From IMG/VR virus record IMGVR_UViG_3300021090_000059, positions 1-40,279 of that record: DNA of 40,279 nt; one strand, 5' to 3'. The stretch's first letter is position 1. Each line of letters opens with the position of its first letter. Shown one piece after another: positions 34,551-40,279 of this stretch. The stretch comes from a virus. Position numbers and translations under genes: made by a program. A model generated the notes under the pieces. It was not told the DNA's origin and did not search any database. It worked only from the letters and a program-made list of their open reading frames with translations.

Positions 34551-35077
34551 TGTTCGTCTGGATGATGTTGATATTCCTGACGTGCGCGAGAGCCGCAGCG
34601 CAGTTTCAAGCGCAGCTGCCGACCAATCCCTTTCCGGTCCCGACTCTTAACAATCTGAAAGCGACATACAAGATTGCCTTTGCTCTCGGGCTCCGGGATA
34701 CCTCCATCACACTTCGCCTGGGTCAATATTTTCAATTCACCGAGAGGATTGACACCACGATCTACCGTCACATCGTTCGCTTCGATAGCGTTCGGTACAA
34801 TGGCGGCGGCAACACGCGAACAGTGTTGATGTCCCTCCGTGCGATCGACTATCCTCCTCCGGGAGATTCGACGCGGTCTGATTCTCTCGGGTACGAGATG
34901 CTGGTGGATGAACCGACGTACACGGGGTGGGGAGGAAAGGAAATCCGTACATCGTATAACGGGTTCACCGTGACGATCAGTCTGCAGAAGATTATCAACA
35001 TCGGGTTCCTCAGCATTGCGAAGTTACGCGTCACACAACATGGGACGATGGTGGACTCAATTGCCGTCGTGCCATAA
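34547..35077 (+). CDS. Exported protein with signal peptide (176 aa)
   Basis: It starts at ATG 34547, coupled by an ATGA overlap. Residues 1-19 are a short signal (MMFVWMMLIFLTCARAAAQ, likely cleaved after AAA or AAQ). The mature part is beta-rich with many Thr, Tyr and Asp residues. No family recognised. Encoded with the holin-like gene and another exported protein. Confidence 0.6.
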   Translation: MMFVWMMLIFLTCARAAAQFQAQLPTNPFPVPTLNNLKATYKIAFALGLRDTSITLRLGQYFQFTERIDTTIYRHIVRFDSVRYNGGGNTRTVLMSLRAIDYPPPGDSTRSDSLGYEMLVDEPTYTGWGGKEIRTSYNGFTVTISLQKIINIGFLSIAKLRVTQHGTMVDSIAVVP

Positions 35078-35102
35078 CTCACCAAACATCATGGAGGTTG
35101 CA

Positions 35103-35468
35103 ATGAATCTACATCGCAAAACTTTCGGGCTGATTCTGGCCCTGATCATTTGTGTTGCGGGAGCGTTCGCCGGGGAAGTGTACCGACTGTCCTGGACGCA
35201 ATCACCTTCGACGTTCTTAGAGACGCAGAAGGTGATGGCGACAATCAACGGGGGGCCCCCGCAGCAACTCGGGACGGATCTCCTGGCGAACGTCAGTCAA
35301 GTGGAATTCGAGTTCACCAGCAACGCAACGGCGAATTGGTGGATTGTCTCGATCGGTGACAACGCCTCCACAGCGGAATCCGTACACTGGACCTTCACAG
35401 CCGCCAACCAAGCGACGATCCTCCCTGCAACGGGAGGGCAGTCCGTCTTTGTGCGCCATGTGGATTAG
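35103..35468 (+). CDS. Exported small protein (121 aa)
   Basis: ATG 35103 follows GGAGG. N-terminal signal peptide MNLHRKTFGLILALIICVAG with likely cleavage after AFA. The mature part of about 98 residues is beta-like, with the C-terminal tail ILPATGGQSVFVRHVD. A very similar tail ends the next gene. No family recognised. Confidence 0.6.
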   Translation: MNLHRKTFGLILALIICVAGAFAGEVYRLSWTQSPSTFLETQKVMATINGGPPQQLGTDLLANVSQVEFEFTSNATANWWIVSIGDNASTAESVHWTFTAANQATILPATGGQSVFVRHVD

Positions 35469-35553
35469 AGGGACTTTGTGGATCGTTCTGTTCCTGGTCG
35501 CGTGGGAGTGTAATCCCGATCAGCGGCAAATCCTGCCGGCAACGGGAGGGCAG
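35418..35553 (+). repeat. 24-base direct repeat in the tails of two exported genes
   Basis: Bases 35418-35441 and 35530-35553 match at 22 of 24 positions, in frame with both genes and encoding ILPATGGQ. Offset 112 bases. Suggests a partial tandem duplication. Confidence 0.7.
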
Positions 35554-35577
35554 GCGACGTTCGTTCGTCATGAATGA
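35458..35577 (+). CDS. Very small exported or membrane peptide sharing the tail of its neighbour (39 aa)
   Basis: An ATG at 35458 lies inside the end of the previous gene (11-base overlap). The frame encodes a hydrophobic N-terminus (TLWIVLFLVAWEC) and the tail ILPATGGQATFVRH, nearly the same as that of the upstream gene. The DNA of the tail is also similar (see 35418-35553), so one is a partial duplicate of the other. It could be a lipid-linked or membrane peptide (Cys after AWE is not a canonical lipobox) or a decaying fragment. Confidence 0.4.
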   Translation: MWIRGTLWIVLFLVAWECNPDQRQILPATGGQATFVRHE

Positions 35578-35638
35578 TGTGGGATGCAGTGGGTAATTGT
35601 GGGAACATCCACCAAAACGCAACAAGGAGTAAAGACGC

Positions 35639-36052
35639 ATGGCACTCAGCACGCGATTCTCTGTGGCGGCGCGAAACAAAAAGATCGACGCCATAACACC
35701 CGATCTCAATAACGGCTACCTCCGGATTTACGATGGCGCGCGACCCGCCAGTCCAGATGTGGCAATTACCACTCAGAACCTTCTCGCTGAGTTGCGTTTC
35801 AATGCCACGGCCTATGGGATTGCTGTGAACGGCGTAGCTGCTGCGAATGCCTTTACCCAAGATGTCGCAGCGAACGCAACAGGCGTGGCCGTATGGTTCC
35901 GAGCATTGAAATCGGATGGTGCAACCGCTGTCATCGACGGCGAAGTCGGGATGGCGGGGGCTAATCTCAATCTGAACGTCATTAACATTCAAGCGGGCGC
36001 GCCGGTGCTGGTCACATCACTGCCCTATGCTGAACCCATGCAGGGAGTGTAG
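35639..36052 (+). CDS. Conserved phage tail-associated protein (137 aa)
   Basis: ATG 35639 follows AAGGAGT. The pattern YLRIYDGARPASPD, LLAELRFNATA, GVAVWFRALKSDGATAVIDG, and a C-terminal NVINIQAGAPVLVTSL is one I recall from small tail or fibre-adjacent proteins in many phages, usually of unknown exact role. It is beta-rich with no signal. Confidence 0.7.
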   Translation: MALSTRFSVAARNKKIDAITPDLNNGYLRIYDGARPASPDVAITTQNLLAELRFNATAYGIAVNGVAAANAFTQDVAANATGVAVWFRALKSDGATAVIDGEVGMAGANLNLNVINIQAGAPVLVTSLPYAEPMQGV

Positions 36053-36082
36053 TCACTACAAAAATCTAAAGGAGACATTCTT

Positions 36083-36631
36083 ATGAATCAGGTAATTGCA
36101 TCTTCCTACACAGACGGACCGGCGTTGACAGCGGCGGCGGCGGCATCTTGTTTGCCTACCTATGTACCCACCACACTTCCCGCCGGTTACTTTCAGATTG
36201 GACGGGTATGGCGTCTCAGGGCAATGGGTCGCATCTCATGCGCAGTCACGACACCCGGGACGGCGCGGTTTGATGTGCGGCTCGGCGGCATCGTCGTCTT
36301 TGATACACTGGCAATCCCACTGAATATCGTGGCCAAGACGGATGTGCAGTGGGCGCTCGACATATTGCTCACCTGTCGAGCAGTCGGGAGTGGAACACAG
36401 GCGAACCTGATAGGCTCCGGGATTTGGTTATCGGAGGCGAACATCAATGTACCCCTGCCTTCGGTCGGTCCCGGACCCGGCGGCGCTCTCGTGCCGTTCG
36501 ATACCGCGCCAGTGGTTGGCGCTGGGTTCAACTCACAGAGCGCATTGTCGTTCGATGTCTTCTTTACGCAGACAGTCGCCACCGGCTCAATGACGTTGCA
36601 TCAGTTCTTACTTGAACAGTTGACGCCCTAA
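36083..36631 (+). CDS. Tail-region structural protein (182 aa)
   Basis: ATG 36083 follows AAAGGAGA. It is Thr/Ala/Gly-rich and beta-like, with no membrane segment; the pattern RVWRLRAMGRISCAVTTPGT then VRLGGIVVF resembles beta-sandwich virion proteins. It shares one base with the next gene's start. Function inferred from place. Confidence 0.6.
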   Translation: MNQVIASSYTDGPALTAAAAASCLPTYVPTTLPAGYFQIGRVWRLRAMGRISCAVTTPGTARFDVRLGGIVVFDTLAIPLNIVAKTDVQWALDILLTCRAVGSGTQANLIGSGIWLSEANINVPLPSVGPGPGGALVPFDTAPVVGAGFNSQSALSFDVFFTQTVATGSMTLHQFLLEQLTP

Positions 36632-37317
36632 TGCCTATCATCCGGCAGAATCTTGTCGAGTTGGGCGATGTACTGATCCAGGGCGAGTGGTTACGCTCGC
36701 TCGCCTTGAAAACAGATACAACACCAATCTTGATTGCGCCCGGTGAAATAACCGGACTCAATCGGATTGTGGCGGGCGATCAAGGTTCAATCCTGACGAA
36801 ACCAGCAGACGAAACATTTATCGCTGCGAATGGGATGATCGTCACACCTGGCGGCGCTCTTATGCCTATTCAACGCGCACTGCGCGGCTTTGATGGGCAT
36901 TCTTCTTCGCTCCAGATATTTGTTGCTTCCGGCGGCGGCGTAGCAGGTCAGGGCGGCTCATTGACAGGCATCGGTCTGCAAGACACGGGAGGCAGAGAGG
37001 TACGCCATAGTCGACAGAGAACAATCGAAGGCATCCACATTCCGTACCACTGGCTCGTTGCCGACGCCATAGGGCGGAATACCGTTGTAGCCACGGTTGA
37101 CGACGTAGGAAAACTGGCGCGACAGATAGACGACGACACATTGTGGTTGCTTGTAAGTTACGATCCTCTTGTGTGGGTATCGGTGAGCGTCCCATTCGGG
37201 ATATTGCCCGCCATTTCGGACCCGCTTGCACAAAGTCAGGATAAAGACATCGAGGCGCGTGAGGTCATCGCAACGATCCTTAGTGCGCTGAGATTTCATC
37301 GTTTAATCAACACATAG
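36631..37317 (+). CDS. Tail fibre-region protein (228 aa)
   Basis: It starts on the TAATG overlap. A beta-rich, Gly-containing protein without signal; middle segments such as GGVAGQGGSLTGIGLQDTGG fit a virion appendage. The C-terminal part is helical. No family recognised. It directly precedes the lysis cassette. Confidence 0.55.
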   Translation: MPIIRQNLVELGDVLIQGEWLRSLALKTDTTPILIAPGEITGLNRIVAGDQGSILTKPADETFIAANGMIVTPGGALMPIQRALRGFDGHSSSLQIFVASGGGVAGQGGSLTGIGLQDTGGREVRHSRQRTIEGIHIPYHWLVADAIGRNTVVATVDDVGKLARQIDDDTLWLLVSYDPLVWVSVSVPFGILPAISDPLAQSQDKDIEAREVIATILSALRFHRLINT

Positions 37318-37325
37318 CCATCGCA

Positions 37326-37673
37326 ATGGGTGATGATGATTTCGTTTCTCGGAGGGAGTACGATGTGCAAATGAACGGACTCATCTCAGAGATAAAGAGG
37401 GAACGGACCATGCGCGAACATGCTCTTGAACGGGCCTTTGAGAAGATCAAGGATCTGGAAAAACAGTTCCGGGAGTTAGTCGTGGGAAATGGAAAACCAT
37501 CCATCCTTTCACGATTGGCAGGCATCGAGGACATAGAGTTACGACGTGCCAGGACCATGCGGTGGCTCATGGGTATTGTTGCCGGTACGCTGGCGAGTGT
37601 CATTGGCAAGATCCTCTATGACACTCTCTACTTTCTCCCTCAGTTGCTTGAAATCGTGCAGCATCCCAAATGA
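37326..37673 (+). CDS. XhlA-like coiled-coil membrane protein, candidate holin partner (115 aa)
   Basis: The ATG at 37326 follows the previous stop by eight bases. N-terminal charged coiled coil (about 17-52), then a C-terminal transmembrane segment (about 79-108, WLMGIVAGTLASVIGKILYD). This matches XhlA-like hemolysin/holin-associated proteins, which anchor at the cell membrane with the coil in the cytoplasm. It overlaps the next gene by four bases. Confidence 0.65.
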   Translation: MGDDDFVSRREYDVQMNGLISEIKRERTMREHALERAFEKIKDLEKQFRELVVGNGKPSILSRLAGIEDIELRRARTMRWLMGIVAGTLASVIGKILYDTLYFLPQLLEIVQHPK

Positions 37674-38155
37674 CGCCACAAGACCTTCTCCACAAACTCT
37701 ACGCACGGTGTTGCCGCATGCAGGAGGCAAACTACACAGCGGCGGCTCGGTACGGCAGGCTTGCCCTCATCACGGGATACCCGAGTGCCGTTCTTTCCGG
37801 TATCACAGCGACGGCGGTCTTCGCGTCGTTTTTCAGTGTGGACTCTGCGGTCGTGTGGGTTCAGTTGACGGGGATCGTCACATCACTTCTGACGGCGTTT
37901 GCCGTTTCTTCCGATCGTTACTTCGGTTTTGCTCAAAAGAACATAGAGTACAGAAAACAGGGAAGCAGCTACGCGCACTACAAGCGCGAGGTTGAGAACA
38001 TCCTGGCGTTCCCTCCGGGAGATCTCGAACCCGTAGTAAAGAGCCTGACGCAACAGTGGACGGACGAGACGAAGGACTATGTGGAAATTCCGGACAAAAT
38101 CTGGCTCAGGTTCAAAGACAAGGAATATCCCCTCATCAACGGTCACAGCCAGTAA
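37670..38155 (+). CDS. SLATT-like two-transmembrane protein (161 aa)
   Basis: It starts at an ATGA overlap. The N-terminal helix (YARCCRMQEANYTAAARYGR) is followed by TM1 (about 38-56, with PSAVLSGITATAVFASF), TM2 (about 61-82) and a soluble helix with YRKQGSSYAHYKREVENILAF. This order and the P-x-x-V-L-S, T-A-V-F-A-S and Y-K-R-E-(V/I)-E patterns are those I recall for SLATT domains, the 2TM pore-forming effectors linked to SMODS/CBASS-type defence. In this phage it lies with lysis genes, so a holin-like role is likely; the C-terminal 40 residues are extra. Family call is from memory. Confidence 0.68.
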   Translation: MTPQDLLHKLYARCCRMQEANYTAAARYGRLALITGYPSAVLSGITATAVFASFFSVDSAVVWVQLTGIVTSLLTAFAVSSDRYFGFAQKNIEYRKQGSSYAHYKREVENILAFPPGDLEPVVKSLTQQWTDETKDYVEIPDKIWLRFKDKEYPLINGHSQ

Positions 38156-38157
38156 AA

Positions 38158-38198
38158 CTGACGGTCGAGCGTCAGAGAAACTGACACTCGTGTGTCAG
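38158..38198 (+). promoter_or_regulatory. Two tandem inverted repeats upstream of the coiled-coil gene
   Basis: CTGACG (38158-38163) pairs with CGTCAG (38170-38175), and CTGACAC (38181-38187) with GTGTCAG (38192-38198, four-base loop). The units are 23 bases apart and the differing base pairs are changed on both arms, so the dyad is kept. They end just before the AAAAGGAGG of the gene at 38217. Operator or RNA-hairpin control of this gene is likely. Confidence 0.7.
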
Positions 38199-38216
38199 AG
38201 AAAAGGAGGCACACCC

Positions 38217-38894
38217 ATGACCAGCGAACGCAAGGTTGTTTTTTTGTACGTCGCTCTCGCCGTTACCATTCTTGCGATCATCGTCCTTCTGGTGAAGAAA
38301 AAGACGCCGGAGAGCGTCACGACGACGCGCCGTGTGTGGACCGAGGCAGACTCCGGGATGGTCGTTCAAAAGGATATTGAGATCACTCACTTGGAGGCAA
38401 TTCTCGAGGATGAGCAACGCACACGGCAAGCGGACTCAACTGAGAACAAGGCGGTCGTGGCATTCTATAAGAGACTGATCAAGCAAGTGGAAGCCACTCG
38501 ACTGGACACAAGCGGCAGCGATAGTACGACGTTCACCTTCCCGGTGGCGCGTGCAATGAAGGACACGACGATCGTGGATCGGTTCGTTTCAAGTAACGGG
38601 GACACCGCGGACGTTGTACAGACGTTCCGCTTTTCGGCAGCATACCACTTCCCACCCCCCATGCCCGGCTCATTCGATTTGAAACTCGGTCGATCGAATG
38701 TGAAGATTGAGTACCGTCGCATGATGATCGAAGAGGAGACGGAGAAGATTTACGTTGAGGACGATGTGCTGAAACTCGTCGGCGCGGCAGCAGCTGGCAC
38801 GGTTCTGGGCTACGGGCTGGCGAAGGACAATCAGATTCTTATCGGCGCCGGTGCCGGAGGGCTGGTAGTCGTTGCCATTACCATCATCTTCTGA
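38217..38894 (+). CDS. Two-transmembrane coiled-coil protein, spanin-like candidate (225 aa)
   Basis: ATG 38217 follows AAGGAGG. TM segment near residues 8-26 (FLYVALAVTILAIIVLLVKK), a charged coiled-coil stretch (about 50-95), a beta middle, and a C-terminal Gly-rich hydrophobic segment (about 193-225). A single inner-membrane anchor plus periplasmic coil fits a spanin-like protein; the second C-terminal hydrophobic stretch would be unusual but could make it a one-protein spanin. Position in the lysis cassette supports this; sequence alone does not. Confidence 0.5.
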   Translation: MTSERKVVFLYVALAVTILAIIVLLVKKKTPESVTTTRRVWTEADSGMVVQKDIEITHLEAILEDEQRTRQADSTENKAVVAFYKRLIKQVEATRLDTSGSDSTTFTFPVARAMKDTTIVDRFVSSNGDTADVVQTFRFSAAYHFPPPMPGSFDLKLGRSNVKIEYRRMMIEEETEKIYVEDDVLKLVGAAAAGTVLGYGLAKDNQILIGAGAGGLVVVAITIIF

Positions 38895-38901
38895 GGCAAC
38901 G

Positions 38902-39516
38902 ATGTTTCCCTATACGCTGAGAAAGATCTTGAAGGCAATGGAGATGAAGGGCTTCGATCCCGTCCAAAAGCCGTACATGCTTCATCTGGTGGGGATCAGG
39001 ATGCCGGGGAATGCGAATACCTTCAACGATTGGTTCACGATGTTCAGGAAGGAAATGCGGATGCAGGCTCAGATTCCAGCATGGGAGTTCCGGGCCTTCC
39101 ACTGCACGACAGATCCCGGATTGTACTGGCGATTGAACCCCATGAATGTGGAGGGGACCGCGATCCTCTGTCCGGGGATGCACGAGAAGTTGTGGACGAT
39201 CGGCCTCCACAAGGGCCAGTATCCTGCGCTGGTACAGTACGGCAAGGCCCGTGTGTGGCGTGACAACGACAAGGACGAAGTTCTTGACCCGGGCCCCACG
39301 GTGAGCGGCTACTACGGGATCAACTGCCACCGTGCAAAAGCGAAGGCAACGAGCACGATCGTTGACAAGTGGTCGGCTGCATGCCAGGTGATTGCCGACT
39401 CGAAAGACGACGATGTGAAGATGGAATGGGCGAACACACAGGTCGAACGGACAGGGATCGAAACCTTTGATTACATGCTCCTGGAGGACACGGATCTCAA
39501 CTTTCTGAACGTCTAA
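38902..39516 (+). CDS. Putative cell-wall enzyme, endolysin candidate (204 aa)
   Basis: ATG 38902 follows GAGG. The sequence matches a conserved phage/bacterial family I remember with an N-T-F-N-D-W segment, a TTDPG..W..NPMN.EGTAI core, and YYGINCHRAKAKATSTIVDKW followed by SAACQV. His143 and Cys161 with Ser158 between them have the spacing of the YkuD (L,D-transpeptidase-like) signature (H, about 14-17 residues, S-x-G-C), although the middle residues are Ala-Ala. No signal peptide, so release would need the upstream holin-like proteins. It is the best endolysin candidate here. Confidence 0.55.
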   Translation: MFPYTLRKILKAMEMKGFDPVQKPYMLHLVGIRMPGNANTFNDWFTMFRKEMRMQAQIPAWEFRAFHCTTDPGLYWRLNPMNVEGTAILCPGMHEKLWTIGLHKGQYPALVQYGKARVWRDNDKDEVLDPGPTVSGYYGINCHRAKAKATSTIVDKWSAACQVIADSKDDDVKMEWANTQVERTGIETFDYMLLEDTDLNFLNV

Positions 39517-39559
39517 ACGCTATACCCGCAAGAGATTACCACGCCCCGAAAGAAAGTTC

Positions 39560-39588
39560 TTGACAAACGTTCCCCCATCCTTTATATT
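39560..39588 (+). promoter_or_regulatory. Sigma70-type promoter for the terminal gene group
   Basis: TTGACA at 39560-39565, 17-base spacer, TATATT at 39583-39588; 39 bases before the next start. Third site of this type in the window; it lies in the only long gap after the lysis genes (39517-39627), which shows nothing else. Confidence 0.75.
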
Positions 39589-39627
39589 CAGGTGGGCACA
39601 GAAAACCCCCATTAGAAAAGGGACATC

Positions 39628-39852
39628 ATGTCACGAAAGAATCCTGGTCGTCCACCGCTCCCCAAAGCCGTTACGAAACGTCATTTCCTGAAGTTCCGTT
39701 TGGGAGACGAGACTTCCCGTGATATACAGTTCTTGCTGACTGAGAAGGAAGCCGAGGACGCGTCGGAACTGATTCGGGGACTGATCTTCCGTGCCCGCAA
39801 ACGAGTAGAAAGACGCATTGCCCGACAGAAGGCGAAAGCCCTGATGGGGTAA
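39628..39852 (+). CDS. Ribbon-helix-helix-like regulator candidate (74 aa)
   Basis: ATG 39628 follows AAAAGGG. The layout is an N-terminal basic arm (RKNPGRPPLPKAVTKRH), one strand (FLKFRLGD), a helix (ETSRDIQFLLTEKE) and a second helix (ASELIRGLIFRARKR), as in MetJ/Arc or MobC-type proteins. Such small proteins often regulate early phage promoters. It follows promoter 39560 directly, so autoregulation is possible. Confidence 0.55.
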   Translation: MSRKNPGRPPLPKAVTKRHFLKFRLGDETSRDIQFLLTEKEAEDASELIRGLIFRARKRVERRIARQKAKALMG

Positions 39853-39874
39853 GCGTCGGAAAGGGGCATACAGC

Positions 39875-40144
39875 ATGTCCGATCTGCTTACACACCGAAC
39901 GAAGTATCTTTTATACAAAGAGACTCGTCCTCCCGACAGGAAAACGAGCATCTTCAACATTTTTGCTGCCCGCGGTGGCTTCCTTGGGCGCATCATTTGG
40001 TATCCACAGTGGCGACAGTACGTCCTTCAATCAGCAGAGGGGATCATCTTCAATCCCGATTGTCTGGACGAGATCTCATCATTCATCCGTCAACGCATGG
40101 AGGAAAGGAAACGTGGATCAAGAACAAAACGACGTCGGCGGTGA
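39875..40144 (+). CDS. Small conserved phage protein (89 aa)
   Basis: ATG 39875 follows GGAAAGGGGC. The core, FLGRIIWYPQWRQYVL followed by a FNPDCLDEISSFI helix, is a pattern I recall from small phage and prophage proteins of unknown function. It has a very basic C-terminus. It is co-transcribed with its neighbour. Confidence 0.65.
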   Translation: MSDLLTHRTKYLLYKETRPPDRKTSIFNIFAARGGFLGRIIWYPQWRQYVLQSAEGIIFNPDCLDEISSFIRQRMEERKRGSRTKRRRR

Positions 40145-40274
40145 ATCGTCCGAGGGTCCTGACGAACTTTCTCCCAAGCGGCGGCGACTAAACACTCAAC
40201 ACTATCATCAACTTACTTTCACAAGGAGGGTACAGTGGCAAAAATCACGATCACCGAAGGACTCGCGGAAATGA
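40113..40274 (+). CDS. Possible small protein (53 aa)
   Basis: GTG 40113 has GGAGG and AAAGG upstream and overlaps the end of the previous gene. The acidic N-terminus is followed by a basic part. Its end overlaps the next start (40235). Coding bias is moderate, so the call is weak. Confidence 0.3.
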   Translation: MDQEQNDVGGESSEGPDELSPKRRRLNTQHYHQLTFTRRVQWQKSRSPKDSRK

Positions 40275-40279
40275 AGACG
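40235..40279 (+). CDS. Start of a conserved phage protein (3' partial)
   Basis: GTG 40235 follows AAGGAGGG at a good spacing and is in frame to the right edge: MAKITITEGLAEMKT. This N-terminus is one I recall from a family of small phage proteins of unknown function. The rest is outside the window. Confidence 0.6.
   Translation, partial: MAKITITEGLAEMKT

Noticed and set aside
35425-35449. LPATG sortase-like motif in the two exported proteins
   Set aside because: There is no following transmembrane segment and positively charged tail, so a sortase signal is unlikely.
38079-38216. Longer start for the two-TM coiled-coil protein
   Set aside because: It would overlap the previous gene and the tandem dyads; ATG 38217 has an AAGGAGG.
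1-40279. CRISPR arrays, insertion sequences, integrase or repressor genes
   Set aside because: None is visible; the repeats found are short and do not have spacer structure, and no integrase was seen, so temperate lifestyle cannot be inferred from this window.

Overview
The window reads as about 40 kb of a tailed double-stranded DNA phage genome, almost all transcribed on the + strand. Evidence for a short-tailed (podovirus-like) particle is a P22-type portal, a stabilisation/tail-hub-like protein, no tape measure or tail-tube gene, and a set of ejection-type proteins ending in a single 3765-residue protein. Ribosome-binding sites of the AGGAGG type are strong and common, starts are ATG or GTG, and genes overlap by 1-4 bases. 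Three sites match a plain sigma70-type promoter (TTGACA, 17 bases, TATRTT). The host cannot be named from this sequence.

Layout. (1) 1-1372: C-terminal part of the large terminase, split by a LAGLIDADG intein. (2) 1266-3601: small genes of unknown role, one of them an apparent stop-loss fusion. (3) 3543-4660: two neighbouring winged-helix genes; the second looks like a replication initiator and carries an iteron-like array. (4) 4727-8472: portal, small genes, a tRNA with anticodon CAU behind its own promoter, and a phased 7-mer repeat array. (5) 8503-11182: scaffold candidate and major capsid, bracketed by two strong intrinsic terminators. (6) 11206-18063: head-tail and tail structural genes, several carrying similar beta inserts. 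(7) 18063-33861: tail hub, two ejection-type proteins and the giant protein (pyrophosphatase-like domain, adenine-methyltransferase-like domain, Strawberry-notch-type helicase, long helical regions). (8) 33861-37317: tail-fibre-like and exported proteins. (9) 37326-39516: probable lysis cassette (XhlA-like, SLATT-like 2TM protein, two-TM coiled-coil protein, possible YkuD-like enzyme). (10) 39560-40279: a promoter and small genes including a ribbon-helix-helix candidate; the last gene runs off the edge.

How it fits together: terminase, portal, scaffold and capsid build and fill the head. The hub and ejection proteins, including the giant polyvalent protein, probably enter the cell with the DNA, where the helicase and methyltransferase modules could protect it. 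The lysis cassette would then release progeny.

The most unusual signals are: a 127-codon reading frame embedded out of frame in the linker of the giant gene, with its own Shine-Dalgarno site and the codon signature of this genome; a DNA repeat that occurs in all three reading frames inside the replication gene; and a SLATT-like protein, a family known from bacterial defence, placed in a phage lysis cassette.
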